A stretch of 64,000 nucleotides of DNA from JBKQHQ01 sp052148715 (GCA_052148715.1 JBKQHQ010000144.1:1-64000), one strand, 5' to 3'; positions 17,183 through 26,755 are shown, counted from the first letter of the stretch. The notes: generated by a model not told the origin, from the letters alone. A program made the numbers and translations.

Positions 17183-18448
17183 ATGGAAAAAGCCATGACG
17201 CTCAAGACCCACGATATCGACGCCCCGGCAACGGACGCCGACGAGGCCTCGCCGCGCTATCAGGGCTGGCGCGTGGTGATCGTCTGCACGGTCATGGCCC
17301 TGTTTTGCTGGGGCTTCGGCTTTTACGGCCACGGGGTCTATCTCGTGGAGCTGCAGCGTTCACACGGCTGGCCGGCGTCGCTAATTTCGTCTGCAGTGAC
17401 CGTCTACTACCTGTTCAGCGCCGTCCTTGTTGCGTTCGTGAGCGAGGGGCTCGCCCGATTGGGCCCGCGCCGCGTCGTGCTCCTCGGGATCGCCTGCCTC
17501 GCCGTCGCGGTGAACCTGATCGCGCGGATCGAGGAGCCTTGGCAGCTCTACGCGGTCTGCCTAGTCATGTCGTTTGGGTGGGCGGCCATGAGCGTCGGCG
17601 CCATCACCAACATCGTCGGCCTTTGGTTCGAGCAAAGACGCGGGCTGGCGATCAGCATCGCCCTGACCGGCGCGAGCCTCGGCGGCATCGTCGTGGTGCC
17701 GGCGCTGGTGGCGATCATCGGCGCCGCCGGCTTCTCGGCCGCCATGCTGGCCGTCAGCGCGACCATGGTGGCAACGCTCGTGCCCGTCGTCATTCTGTGG
17801 GCTGACCGTCCTTCTCGGCGCGCACCCGGCAGGCTTCGATATGCGTCCGACGGGTCGGAGTCTTTTCCCGCGCCCGCGCAGTGGACCCGCGCCCGGGCCT
17901 TGCGCAACGCTGCCTTCTGGACGGTGACGGCGCCGTTTGCCTTGGCGCTGCTGGCGCAGGTGGGCTTTCTCGTCCACCAGATCGCGTTTCTGGAACCGCG
18001 GATGGGCCGTCCGCAGGCCGCCATGGCGGTCGCCGTGACGACGGCTGCGTCAGTCATTGGCCGACTAGCCCTCGGGACGATCGTGGACCGGCTCGCGCCG
18101 CGCCTGGCGAGCGCGGTGTCGCTGTTGGCCCAAGCGGCCGCGATGCTGGCGATGGCGCAGGCGAGCGATGCGCGCGTCCTGTTTATCGGCAGCGCGCTGT
18201 TCGGCCTGATGGTCGGCAATATCGTGACGTTTCCATCGCTGATCATCCAGCGTGAATTCGACGCCGCGTCCTTCGGCCTGCTGATCGGGCTGTCGACGGC
18301 GATCGGCCAGTTCACCTACGCGTTCGGCCCCGGCTTGATGGGCCTCATCCGCGACCTGTCAGGGGATTACACGATGGCGCTGTGGGTGTGCGCGCTGCTG
18401 GAGCTTGCCGCGGCCGCGATCGTGCTGTTGCGGGCGTCAAGGCGGTGA
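17183..18448 (+). CDS. MFS transporter
   Basis: A 421-residue major facilitator with 12 predicted membrane helices and a central cytoplasmic loop around residues 205-235 (ADRPSRRAPGRLRYASDGS). The layout (YQGWRVVIVCTVMALFCWGFGFYGHGVYLVELQ at the start, GRLALGTIVDRLAPRLAS in helix 7-8 loop) resembles the oxalate/formate antiporter-like and monocarboxylate branch. The ATG at 17183 was taken as start. It is divergent from the ArsR-type regulator. The substrate may be a small carboxylate or a drug and is not resolved. Confidence 0.8.
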   Translation: MEKAMTLKTHDIDAPATDADEASPRYQGWRVVIVCTVMALFCWGFGFYGHGVYLVELQRSHGWPASLISSAVTVYYLFSAVLVAFVSEGLARLGPRRVVLLGIACLAVAVNLIARIEEPWQLYAVCLVMSFGWAAMSVGAITNIVGLWFEQRRGLAISIALTGASLGGIVVVPALVAIIGAAGFSAAMLAVSATMVATLVPVVILWADRPSRRAPGRLRYASDGSESFPAPAQWTRARALRNAAFWTVTAPFALALLAQVGFLVHQIAFLEPRMGRPQAAMAVAVTTAASVIGRLALGTIVDRLAPRLASAVSLLAQAAAMLAMAQASDARVLFIGSALFGLMVGNIVTFPSLIIQREFDAASFGLLIGLSTAIGQFTYAFGPGLMGLIRDLSGDYTMALWVCALLELAAAAIVLLRASRR

Positions 18449-18476
18449 TTGCCGCGCCGGCGCGCGCGCGAGCCAG

Positions 18477-19031
18477 TCACTTCGGCGCGCGCTTGGCGAG
18501 GATCCGCTGCAGGGTGCGCCGGTGCATACTGAGCCGCCGAGCGGTCTCCGAGACATTGCGGCCGCACATCTCGTAAATACGCTGGATGTGCTCCCAGCGT
18601 ACGCGATCGGCCGACATCGGATTCTCCGGCAAGTCGGTTTTGCGCGCATCGGCTGCCATCAGCGCCGCCACCACGTCGTCGGCATCGACCGGCTTCGCGA
18701 GATAGTCCACCGCGCCAAGCTTTACGGCCGTCACCGCGGTCGCGATATTGCCGTAGCCGGTGAGAATAAGTCCCCGCGCGTCCGGGCGGCGCCGTTTCAA
18801 GGCCGAGATCACGTCAAGGCCGTTGCCGTCGACCAGCCGCATATCGACCACCGCAAAGGCTGGCGCCGATTGCTCGACCTGCTGTAATCCGTCGGCGACG
18901 GATTCGGCGGTGATCACGCGGAAACCGCGGGCCTCCATGGCGCGCGCAAGACGTTGCAGAAAGGACTTGTCGTCCTCAACGATCAACAGCGAACGCTCGG
19001 TCGGAATACCCGCCGCAGCGGCATCCATCAT
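18477..19031 (-). CDS. regA: Redox response regulator RegA/ActR/PrrA type
   Basis: A 184-residue response regulator of the RegA family, which activates or represses energy-metabolism genes according to redox state. The receiver domain has the acidic pocket LLIVEDDKSF, phospho-acceptor Asp in FAVVDMRLVDGNGLDVI, and Lys in DYLAKPVDADD. The C-terminal Fis-type helix-turn-helix, VSETARRLSMHRRTLQRILAKRAPK, is almost invariant in the family. Length equals the family norm. ATG ATG at 19031/19028 follow GGGAG. The partner kinase gene lies upstream on the same strand, 97 bases away. Confidence 0.93.
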   Translation of the reverse strand: MMDAAAAGIPTERSLLIVEDDKSFLQRLARAMEARGFRVITAESVADGLQQVEQSAPAFAVVDMRLVDGNGLDVISALKRRRPDARGLILTGYGNIATAVTAVKLGAVDYLAKPVDADDVVAALMAADARKTDLPENPMSADRVRWEHIQRIYEMCGRNVSETARRLSMHRRTLQRILAKRAPK

Positions 19032-19128
19032 CGACGAAACTCCCTCGCCGCGGAGCACACGGGGCCCCGCACTACCGTCAAGTCGCGAGGCGTTTTGGCC
19101 GACAGCGACACCCCTTGTAGCAGAATAG

Positions 19129-20502
19129 TTAGGAACCGGTGCGGTTTTGCTCAAGAGGGGTTGTTAGTGTTAACAACGGTTTGCCGCGCTCGCCCGGCGA
19201 CGATCCGAGCGGCCGTTCGAGGTCAGCCCGGCTCCAGCCTATGTCAACAATCGCACCCCGCTTCGGAAAGTGCCGGTTGCTGAAAGCGAGCTGGGCGCCT
19301 GAGCGTTCGAGCAGCGTCTTGGCGATGAACAGACCGAGGCCGAGCCCCGGCATGTCGCCGGAGGCGTTGCGGCGGCGTGGACGACGGCTGCGAACGTAGG
19401 GCTCACCGATCCGGTTGATGATCTCCGGGGCAAAGCCCGGCCCGTCGTCGGCGATCACCACGGTAACGTCGTCGCCCATCCACAGGGCCGTGACCTCGAC
19501 CCGCTCGGCGGCGAAATCCACGGCATTTTCCAGGAGGTTGCCGAGGCCGTAGAGAATCGCCGGGTTGCGCGCGAGGGTCGGCTCGTCGGTCTGATCCTTG
19601 GGCATGACCACGTCGATGGTGACGCCGAAATCGCGATGCGGCGCCACCACCTCCTCGATCAGCGCCGACAGCTTCATCCGGTCGAAGGGTTCGCCACCGG
19701 AGGACAGCTCAGTCAGCTTCGCCAGAATATCGCGACAACGCTGCGCCTGCTCGCGCAGGAGCTTCACGTCCTCGGCGTGCGGCGAGTTTGCCTCGATCTC
19801 GCGTTCAAGCTCGCGGGCGATGACGGAGATGGTCGACAAGGGCGTCGCGAGCTCGTGCGCCGCGGCGGCTGCCAGGCCGTCGAGCTGAGAGAGATGTTGC
19901 TCGCGCGCGAGCACGAGCTCGGTCGCCGCCAGCGCGTCGCTCAATTGGCGCGCCTCCTCACTGATTTGCCAGGCGTAAAGACCAATGGAGCAAGACAGCA
20001 GCAGCGACAGCCAGACCCCGGCCATGTAGATCGGCGGCAGGTCCAAAAGCTCTTCGCTGTCCCATGGCAAGGGATAATGGACGAACACCAGAAGCGTCGC
20101 GCACACGATCGCCAACGTGCCGAGCATCACGGTCAGCCGGGGCGGCAGGGTCGTGGCGGACAGCAGCACTGGCCCCAGCAACAGGAACGAGAACGGATTC
20201 TGCAGGCCGCCGGTCAGGAACAGCAGCACCGCAAGCTCGGCGATATCGAAGGCGAGGAGCCAGGCCGTGCGTTCGGGGCCGAGCCGCTGCGTCGACTGGA
20301 AGCGTAGCTGCAGCACGCCGTTGAGGCACGCCGCAAGCGCGATCACCGCCAAGCAGGCCCAGATCGGGAGCTCGTAGCCGAGCCCGAATTTGACCCCCAG
20401 CACCACGGTGGTCTGGCCGATGACGGCAAGCCAGCGCAGGCGCACGAGCGCGTCGAGGCGCACGTCGCGCGGCGAACGGTGAAGTGGCTCAAGCCAAGGC
20501 AT
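19129..20502 (-). CDS. regB: Redox sensor histidine kinase RegB/ActS/PrrB type
   Basis: A 457-residue membrane sensor kinase with about six N-terminal helices. The quinone-interaction motif GGLQNPFSFLLLGPVLLSA follows helix 3-4. The H-box is LDGLAAAAAHELATPLSTIS. The conserved redox-active Cys is in the segment EQAQRCRDILAKLTELSSGG, and the ATP lid motifs are NLLENAVDFA, VIADDGPGFA and GLGLGLFIAKTLLER. These match RegB in detail, so the protein should respond to the ubiquinone pool and to Cys oxidation and phosphorylate the RegA product. The ATG at 20502 is preferred; upstream frame has no ribosome site. Confidence 0.93.
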   Translation of the reverse strand: MPWLEPLHRSPRDVRLDALVRLRWLAVIGQTTVVLGVKFGLGYELPIWACLAVIALAACLNGVLQLRFQSTQRLGPERTAWLLAFDIAELAVLLFLTGGLQNPFSFLLLGPVLLSATTLPPRLTVMLGTLAIVCATLLVFVHYPLPWDSEELLDLPPIYMAGVWLSLLLSCSIGLYAWQISEEARQLSDALAATELVLAREQHLSQLDGLAAAAAHELATPLSTISVIARELEREIEANSPHAEDVKLLREQAQRCRDILAKLTELSSGGEPFDRMKLSALIEEVVAPHRDFGVTIDVVMPKDQTDEPTLARNPAILYGLGNLLENAVDFAAERVEVTALWMGDDVTVVIADDGPGFAPEIINRIGEPYVRSRRPRRRNASGDMPGLGLGLFIAKTLLERSGAQLAFSNRHFPKRGAIVDIGWSRADLERPLGSSPGERGKPLLTLTTPLEQNRTGS

Positions 20503-20599
20503 GATCCCGGTCCGGACCACCATCCGGTACAGCGGATAGCGGATCGCCACCAGAAAAAATGCGACTGCTAAAGCACTTTCCGATGAAATCGACGTGGCG

Positions 20600-20637
20600 C
20601 ACTTCACCTATCCCCGCTCGCGGCGAGAGGTGAAGTG
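20600..20637. repeat. Hairpin with 10-bp arms upstream of regB and the ABC genes
   Basis: CACTTCACCT at 20600-20609 and AGGTGAAGTG at 20628-20637 are perfect inverse complements, with a CCGC/GCGG inner stem. It lies in the 245-base divergent gap between regB and the ABC transporter genes. It may be a small repeat unit or a regulatory structure; the half-site GGTGAAGTGGCT recurs inside regB near 20478. Confidence 0.5.
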
Positions 20638-20747
20638 GCTTCCCTGCATCGATTTCCGGCGGACATGCGCTAGCCGCGCCTTCCATTTACCGAAGCGCTT
20701 GCACCGAAGCCTGGGCATTGGCACATCTGCGAAAGCCCCGCTCCCCC

Positions 20748-21509
20748 ATGATCATGTCCGCGCACCCCGCCATCGCCGTCGACCAATTGGTCAAGGCCTA
20801 CAAGGCCGCGACCGCCGTCGACGGCATCAGCTTTGCGCTCGCGCCGGGCTCGATGACCGGCCTGCTCGGCGGCAACGGTGCCGGCAAGACCACCACGATC
20901 GCGATGATCATGGGTCTCGTGATGCCGACCTCCGGCAGCGTCGAAGTGCTAGGTGCCGAGATGCCGCGCCAACGTTATCGGGTTCTGCACCGGATGAACT
21001 TCGAGAGTCCGTACGTCGACATGCCGATGCGGCTCACGATCCGCCAGAACCTCACGGTCTTCGGCCGGCTGTACGGCGTGGAGGAGCTCGAGGATCGCAT
21101 CCGCTCGCTCGCCGCGGACCTCGATCTGACCGAGCTTCTCGACCGTCCGACCGGCAAGCTTTCGGCCGGGCAGAAGACCCGCGTGTCGCTGGCGAAATCG
21201 TTGCTCAACCGGCCCGAGGTGCTGCTGCTCGACGAGCCGACGGCGTCGCTCGACCCCGATACCGCCGATTGGGTGCGCGGGCGGCTCGAGCGTTACCGGG
21301 TCGAGCAGCATGCGACCGTGCTACTGGCTTCGCACAACATGGCGGAGGTCGAGCGTCTGTGCGAGCGCGTGATCATCATGAAACGCGGGCGCATCGAAGA
21401 TGACGACACGCCGGAACGGTTGTTGGCCCGCTACGGGCGCCGCACGCTCGAGGAAGTCTTCCTCGACGTGGCGCGCGGGCGGGCCGAGACAAGCGAGGCG
21501 GCGCAGTGA
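20748..21509 (+). CDS. ABC transporter ATP-binding protein
   Basis: A 253-residue ATPase with Walker A GLLGGNGAGKTTT, Q-loop segment MNFESPYVDMPMRLTIRQNL, signature LSAGQKTRVSLAKSLL, Walker B VLLLDEPTASLDPDTA and switch His in LLASHNMAEVERLCERV. This is the ABC-2 (exporter) class, like NodI or CcmA-type ATPases. The start is ATG at 20748 or 20754. Its stop overlaps the GTG start of the permease gene by four bases, so the two are translationally coupled. The likely role is export of a polysaccharide, lipid or hydrophobic compound; the substrate is unknown. Confidence 0.88.
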   Translation: MIMSAHPAIAVDQLVKAYKAATAVDGISFALAPGSMTGLLGGNGAGKTTTIAMIMGLVMPTSGSVEVLGAEMPRQRYRVLHRMNFESPYVDMPMRLTIRQNLTVFGRLYGVEELEDRIRSLAADLDLTELLDRPTGKLSAGQKTRVSLAKSLLNRPEVLLLDEPTASLDPDTADWVRGRLERYRVEQHATVLLASHNMAEVERLCERVIIMKRGRIEDDDTPERLLARYGRRTLEEVFLDVARGRAETSEAAQ

Positions 21510-22321
21510 GCGAGCCGGGCGCGCTCGCCTTCTCGCCGCGCCGGGTGGGCGCGATGGTGCTGCGCTATTGGTATCTTCTGCGCTCTTCCTGGCCGCGCAT
21601 GATCGAGCTGATGTATTGGCCGGCCGTACAAATACTGACCTGGGGTTTCTTGCAGCTCTACGTGGCGCAAAACGCCGGCTTCTTTGCGCGCGCGGGCGGC
21701 ACGTTCATCGGCGCGGTGCTGCTGTGGGACATCCTCTTCCGCGGCCAGCTCGGGTTTTCGGTTTCCTTTCTGGAAGAAATGTGGGCGCGCAACCTCGGCA
21801 ATCTGATGATGAGCCCATTGCGGCCCGCCGAGTTCGTCGCTTCGTTGATGATCATGAGCCTCGTGCGCCTTGCGATCGGCCTCGTGCCGGTGTCGCTCTT
21901 GGCGATCGCGCTGTTTGGCTTCAATCTTTATGGCCTCGGTCTCGCGCTCGTCGCCTTCTTCATCAATCTCATCCTGACCAGCTGGGCGGTGGGTATTTTC
22001 GTCTCCGGCCTGCTGCTGCGCAACGGCATGGGCGCGGAGAGCTTCGCCTGGACCTTGATGTTTCTGCTGCTGCCGCTGACCTGCGTTTACTACCCGGTAA
22101 CGACGCTGCCGAGCATTCTGCAGCCGCTGGCCTGGATGCTGCCGCCGACCTACGTTTTCGAAGGGATGCGAGCCTTGCTCATCGAGCATGCCTTTCATGC
22201 CGACCTGATGCTGTGGGCCCTGACCCTGAACGCGATCTTCTTCTCGGCGGCGGTATTCGCCTTTTTGCAACTGCTCAAAGGCGCCAGGCGGCAAGGTAAC
22301 CTGCTGCAGACCGGCGAATAA
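21506..22321 (+). CDS. ABC-2 type permease
   Basis: A 271-residue integral membrane protein with about six helices, the partner of the preceding ATPase. The GTG start at 21506 overlaps the ATPase stop. The segments RSSWPRMIELMYWPAVQILTWGF near the N-terminus, GNLMMSPLRPAEFVASLMIMS in the middle and VYYPVTTLPSILQPLAWMLP with YVFEGMRALLI near the C-terminus are standard for ABC-2 transporters. No periplasmic or outer membrane partner is adjacent. Confidence 0.85.
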   Translation: MSEPGALAFSPRRVGAMVLRYWYLLRSSWPRMIELMYWPAVQILTWGFLQLYVAQNAGFFARAGGTFIGAVLLWDILFRGQLGFSVSFLEEMWARNLGNLMMSPLRPAEFVASLMIMSLVRLAIGLVPVSLLAIALFGFNLYGLGLALVAFFINLILTSWAVGIFVSGLLLRNGMGAESFAWTLMFLLLPLTCVYYPVTTLPSILQPLAWMLPPTYVFEGMRALLIEHAFHADLMLWALTLNAIFFSAAVFAFLQLLKGARRQGNLLQTGE

Positions 22322-22447
22322 AATCAGTGGATCAAACGGGTCTCCCGCTCGTTAAATGTCTTGCAAAGGTTCATGCGTATATTGACGGGGTGATTCCGGC
22401 GCCCCATTTTGTTGCAGTGCAGCGTATTGCTCAGGAGTTCTCGGCTC

Positions 22448-23803
22448 ATGGCTATCGGTGAATTCGGCGACGCTCCCTCCCCCACCGAAGGCGGTCTCGT
22501 CCTGTCGAGCCCGATGTACTGGTTCTATGAAGCGAGCCACGCGGCGCTCAACCCGGTGCGGGCCGTAACCGACGCGGCGCGGCTGTTCTACAAGAACCCG
22601 GCTAATCCGATATCCTACACAACTTTCGGGAAGTCGGTGGCGGCGGCTTGCGAGCTGTTCGAGCGCACCACGCGCCGTTACCACAAGCCGGACTGGGACA
22701 TACCCTCGACGACGGTCGCCGGGCAGGAAGTTCCCATTCTGATCAACACGGTGTGGCAACGTCCGTTCTGCCGGCTGCTGCACTTTGAGCGCGGGTTCGA
22801 GCGCGCGCCGCATTCGCCGCAGCCCAAGGTAATGATCGTCGCGCCGATGTCCGGCCACTACGCAACGCTGTTGCGGGGCACCGTGGAGGCCTTTCTGCCG
22901 GGCCACGAGGTGTACATCACGGACTGGGTCGACGCGCGCATGGTCCCGCTCAGCGAAGGCCGCTTCGATCTCGACGACTATATCGACTACGTTGTCGCCA
23001 TGCTGCGCCGGCTCGGCCCGGACACGCACGTGATCGGGGTTTGCCAGCCGTCGGTGCCGGTGCTCGCCGCCGTCGCGCTGATGGAGGCACAACATGATCC
23101 CGACTCTCCGCGCTCCATGGTGCTGATGGGCGGCCCGATCGATACCCGTTCCAATCCGACCGGGGTGAATAAGCTTGCGGAAGAGCGCGGCATCGAATGG
23201 TTCCGCCGCAACGTGATCACCAAGGTGCCTTTTCCGCATCCGGGCTTCATGCGCGACGTCTATCCTGGTTTCCTGCAGCTCAACGGCTTCGTCAGCATGA
23301 ACCTCGGCCGCCACATCGAGGCGCACCGCGATCTGTTCATGCATTTGGTGAAAGGCGACGGCGACTCCGCGCAAAAGCATCGCGAGTTCTACGACGAGTA
23401 TCTCGCCGTGATGGATCTCACGGCGGAATTTTATCTGCAGACCGTCGACACCGTGTTCGTGAAGCACGGTTTGCCCAAAGGCGAGATGCTGCATCGGGGC
23501 CAACGCGTCGACCCCGCGCAGATCCGACGCACGGCCTTGATGACGGTCGAGGGCGAGAAGGACGACATTTCCGGCGTCGGCCAGACCGAAGCGGCGCATC
23601 GCCTGTGCGTCAACATCCCGGCCGAGCGCAAGGCGCACTACCTCATCGCGGGGGTGGGGCATTATGGCGTGTTCAACGGCTCACGCTTTCGCTCCGACAC
23701 GGCGCCGCGCATCTCGGCTTTCATCTCATCGCTCGACCAGGCCGCACGGCGCACCGGCGGGAGCCCTTCGGTCGTGCCCATTGGTCGGATCGGGGCCGCC
23801 TGA
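22448..23803 (+). CDS. phaZ: Intracellular polyhydroxyalkanoate depolymerase
   Basis: A 451-residue PHA depolymerase of the intracellular PhaZ1 type, which degrades native PHB granules. The nucleophile region reads HVIGVCQPSVPVLAAVALM, with Cys in place of Ser as in the Cupriavidus PhaZ1 family. The catalytic His is likely in AGVGHYGVFNG, and the Asp in VEGEKDDISGVGQT. The N-terminus SSPMYWFYEASHAALNPVRA is characteristic. The ATG at 22448 follows CAGGAG. There is no signal peptide, as expected for a granule-associated cytoplasmic enzyme. No phaC or phasin gene is in the window. Confidence 0.93.
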   Translation: MAIGEFGDAPSPTEGGLVLSSPMYWFYEASHAALNPVRAVTDAARLFYKNPANPISYTTFGKSVAAACELFERTTRRYHKPDWDIPSTTVAGQEVPILINTVWQRPFCRLLHFERGFERAPHSPQPKVMIVAPMSGHYATLLRGTVEAFLPGHEVYITDWVDARMVPLSEGRFDLDDYIDYVVAMLRRLGPDTHVIGVCQPSVPVLAAVALMEAQHDPDSPRSMVLMGGPIDTRSNPTGVNKLAEERGIEWFRRNVITKVPFPHPGFMRDVYPGFLQLNGFVSMNLGRHIEAHRDLFMHLVKGDGDSAQKHREFYDEYLAVMDLTAEFYLQTVDTVFVKHGLPKGEMLHRGQRVDPAQIRRTALMTVEGEKDDISGVGQTEAAHRLCVNIPAERKAHYLIAGVGHYGVFNGSRFRSDTAPRISAFISSLDQAARRTGGSPSVVPIGRIGAA

Positions 23804-24112
23804 CGATCGTCCGGCGACTGCCGTAGGGTCTCGCCGAAACGCAGTAATCCGCGATTTGCTTGGCTTTCCTGCGTGCCGGGCGCTCTCAGCCGTCGCTGTT
23901 TTCGTATAACCCACTGAGATTCCAAAGCGTTTCGGCTCGGTCGCGGCGCGGCCCGCTGAGCGACCTATTGCAACATGTCGATCGTGCCACTGCAGGAAGT
24001 TTTGAAGCTTGATTCATAGTTTTAAGAATACCACTAATTGTGTATCCGGCCGGGTCGTTATCCATATCTTGGGCAAGTACCTTTATTCGTATCCGAGGGG
24101 CTGTAAGCCTTC
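23804..24112. other. Intergenic region
   Basis: This gap of 309 bases has an AT-rich second half (about 24000-24090) that would suit a promoter for the following metallopeptidase gene. No repeat, small gene or clear operator was seen. Confidence 0.4.
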
Positions 24113-24967
24113 ATGGATGTGGCAGTATTTTATCGGGAATCGTTCCCGGACAACCGCCCTCCCATGCCGCTCCGCGCGCTACTGTACCGTCGACCTTTGG
24201 AACCGCAGGCGATCGAGATCGCCTTCGATGCAGCGATCTATCTCGTTCGGCTGCGCCGTCATCGCCAAGCGCGCCGCTACACGCTGCGCATTCACGCCGC
24301 GACCCGCGAGGTCGTGTTGACGATGCCGCCACGCGGCAGCCTCAAAGAAGCCAGCGAGTTTGCACAAAAGCACGGCGGCTGGATCGCGGCGCGACTCGAT
24401 CGTTTACCGGAAGCGGCGCCGTTCACGCATGGCGCTGTCGTGCCGCTGCGCGGCGCGCCGCACCGCATCGTGCATCGTCGCGGCGCGCGCGGCACCGTTT
24501 GGGTCGAGGAGAATGGCGCCGGCAAGTTTTTGTGCGTGGCAGGCGAAGCACCACATGTCGACCGCCGCGTGGCGGATTATCTCAAGCGCGAGGCCAAGCG
24601 GGATCTGGAGGCCGCGAGCCGGCGCTATGCCAACAAGCTTGGCGTCAGCCTCCGCCGCGTGTCGGTGCGCGATCAGACGAGCCGCTGGGGCTCATGCTCG
24701 ACCTCGGGCGTGCTGTCCTATTCGTGGCGGCTCATTCTCGCGCCGCCTTATGTTTTGGACTATCTTGCCGCGCATGAGGTCGCGCACCTCAAGGAGATGA
24801 ACCACTCGCCGCGTTTCTGGCGGTTGGTGGAGAGCCTGTGCTCGGTCAGACGCGCCAAGGCGTGGCTCGAGGCGCACGGCACCGATCTGCATCGATACGG
24901 TCTGCCCGACCGCAGCGCACGCCCACGCCTTGGCCGCCGTTCGTTCTCCGACGAAGCAGATTTGTGA
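24113..24967 (+). CDS. YgjP-like (M48/SprT-type) metallopeptidase
   Basis: A 284-residue protein of the YgjP / DUF45 zinc metallopeptidase family. The metal site is LAAHEVAHLKEMNHSPRFW, with HExxH replaced by HEVAH and a third His in NHSPRFW. The conserved upstream segment VSVRDQTSRWGSCSTSGVLSYSWRLILAPP is diagnostic. The N-terminal half is a beta-rich domain with RYTLRIHAATREVVLTMPPRGS. The ATG at 24113 is taken; 24164 (MPLRALLYRR) is possible. Substrates of this family are not established. Confidence 0.85.
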   Translation: MDVAVFYRESFPDNRPPMPLRALLYRRPLEPQAIEIAFDAAIYLVRLRRHRQARRYTLRIHAATREVVLTMPPRGSLKEASEFAQKHGGWIAARLDRLPEAAPFTHGAVVPLRGAPHRIVHRRGARGTVWVEENGAGKFLCVAGEAPHVDRRVADYLKREAKRDLEAASRRYANKLGVSLRRVSVRDQTSRWGSCSTSGVLSYSWRLILAPPYVLDYLAAHEVAHLKEMNHSPRFWRLVESLCSVRRAKAWLEAHGTDLHRYGLPDRSARPRLGRRSFSDEADL

Positions 24968-25158
24968 ACGCAGCTGAATTGACGGCCGATTCCCCTGCGT
25001 AAGCGCAGCATCGACATGGCCGATCAGTGTGCGGCGAGCATGCCGGATTTGGTGGGTGAGCTATCATGAGGCGTCAAGGCGAAGAACTGGATGCGTTGAC
25101 AACTGACGCGCAATCGCACCGCGGTTCCGATTGAAGACAATGGCATTGGGAGATCGAC

Positions 25159-25455
25159 ATGATCGAGTACATCTTTCTTATGCACGATGATGCCATCGAT
25201 GACGTTAACCTGGACGCTTGGGAGCCATACCTCGGCAAATTGAAGCAGGGCGGATTCCTTCAAGGAGGCAGCGCCATAGGCGATGGCGTCTGCGCACGGA
25301 AAAGCGGTGCGCCCGGTTCGGTCACGGAGCACCTTACCGGCTACGTCCTGGTGGATGCGGATAGTCTCGATCAGGCAAGATCGCTGCTGATCGGCAATCC
25401 GGTATTCGAGGCTGGCGGAACGGTCGAGATTCGTGAACTGCCGCAAACAGACTGA
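25159..25455 (+). CDS. YCII-related (DGPF) domain protein
   Basis: A 98-residue protein of the YCII / DGPF dimeric alpha-beta family: IEYIFLMHDD at the start, LGKLKQGGFLQGGSAIGDG and TGYVLVDADSLDQARSLLIGNPVFEAGGTVEIRELP at the end. The ATG at 25159 has GGGAGA upstream. Family members are small cytoplasmic proteins sometimes fused to or encoded next to sigma factors, but none is present here. Function is unknown. Confidence 0.8.
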   Translation: MIEYIFLMHDDAIDDVNLDAWEPYLGKLKQGGFLQGGSAIGDGVCARKSGAPGSVTEHLTGYVLVDADSLDQARSLLIGNPVFEAGGTVEIRELPQTD

Positions 25456-25627
25456 TGGCCATTCATAGTCTTGATGCCCCGCGCGACGGCTCCGTGACCT
25501 TTGGCGACTTGCTCGGCAAGCTCGCCACCCTTACGTCACAGGCGACAAATGCCAGGCGCATGGTAGGGCCCACGAGCCGGACTTTTGGCGCATGCATCTC
25601 GCCACAACATCAAAACGGGCGAGCCAA

Positions 25628-26728
25628 TCAGCCCCAGACCTCCCGCGCCACCTCGACGACCATGCGCAGCTTTGCCCATTGCTCGTCCTCGGCCAGGACA
25701 TTGCCCTCCTCGGTCGAGGCGAAGCCGCATTGCGGCGACAGGCACAGGCGGTCGATATCGACGAACTTTGCCGCCGCTTCGATGCGGCGCTTGATCGCGT
25801 CGCGCGATTCCAGTTGGCCTGATTTGGTCGTCACCAAGCCGAGCACCACGCTCTTGCTCTTCGGCAGGAAGCGCAGCGGCTCGAACCCGCCGGCGCGCTC
25901 GGTATCGTACTCCATGAAATAGGCGTGCACATTGGTCCGGTTGAAGAGGACATCCGCGACCGGCTCGTAGCCGCCCGTTCCCATGAAGGTCGAGCGGAAA
26001 TTGCCGCGGCACAGATGCATGGTGATGGTCATGTCGGACGGGATATAGGCGATCGCCGCATTGATCAGGTCCGCATAGGTCGTCAGCAGCCGGTCCGGAT
26101 CGTCGCCGCGGTCGGCCAGCATCTTGCGGTGCTCCGGGTCGCACCACATGGCGATGTAGACCTCGTCGAACTGGAGATAGCGGCAGCCCGCATCCGCAAA
26201 GGCACGCACCGCCTTGGCGTAGGCCCTGCCGAGATCGTCGAAGAAAGCGTCAAGCGAGGGGTAGGCGTCCTTGCTCACGAGCTCGCGCCCGCCGCGCGCG
26301 TACATCGCGCTCGGCGACGGTATCGTCATCTTCGGCGCGCGCTTGGTGTGCGCCTGCACGAAACGGAAATGATCGATCATCGGGTGGCCGTTGAAGCCGA
26401 GCTTGCCGGCCACGCGCACGCCCTGCGCCCGCGTCTGCACGCCGTGGAATTGAATGCCGTGCCCGATGTCGATGAGCTCGGCCCCGGTGAAGCCGGCGAG
26501 AAAATCGAGGTGCCACCAGGAGCGACGGAACTCGCCGTCAGTGATCGACTGCAGGCCGGTCGCCTCCTGCTTGCGGATCACGGCCTCGATTTCCCGGTCC
26601 TCGATGGTTTTCAGCTCGGCGGCCGTGATCGCGCCTTTTTGCCGCTTGACCCGTGCTTCCTTCAACACTGCCGGACGCAGCAGGCTGCCGACGTGATCGG
26701 CACGGTAGGGTGGCTTGGTCCGCTGCAT
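25628..26728 (-). CDS. MetE-like methyltransferase, tandem copy 1
   Basis: A 366-residue protein corresponding to the C-terminal catalytic barrel of cobalamin-independent methionine synthase. The zinc ligands of MetE are conserved: His238 and Cys240 (TMHLCRGNFRST), Glu273 (MEYDTERAGGFEPL) and Cys334 (LSPQCGFASTEEGN). The opening PPYRADHVGSLLRPAVLKEAR is typical of the single-domain EC 2.1.1.14-like group. The start ATG at 26728 follows GGAGG. It is the most downstream of three tandem paralogues on the minus strand. The methyl donor and acceptor are unknown; these stand-alone proteins may demethylate or activate other thiols rather than make methionine. Confidence 0.85.
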   Translation of the reverse strand: MQRTKPPYRADHVGSLLRPAVLKEARVKRQKGAITAAELKTIEDREIEAVIRKQEATGLQSITDGEFRRSWWHLDFLAGFTGAELIDIGHGIQFHGVQTRAQGVRVAGKLGFNGHPMIDHFRFVQAHTKRAPKMTIPSPSAMYARGGRELVSKDAYPSLDAFFDDLGRAYAKAVRAFADAGCRYLQFDEVYIAMWCDPEHRKMLADRGDDPDRLLTTYADLINAAIAYIPSDMTITMHLCRGNFRSTFMGTGGYEPVADVLFNRTNVHAYFMEYDTERAGGFEPLRFLPKSKSVVLGLVTTKSGQLESRDAIKRRIEAAAKFVDIDRLCLSPQCGFASTEEGNVLAEDEQWAKLRMVVEVAREVWG

Positions 26729-26755
26729 GGTTTTCCTCCGCGACGGGTTGGTAAC

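Noticed and set aside
22352..23662. A 436-codon open frame on the minus strand
   Set aside because: It is the reverse of the phaZ gene, which is firmly identified.
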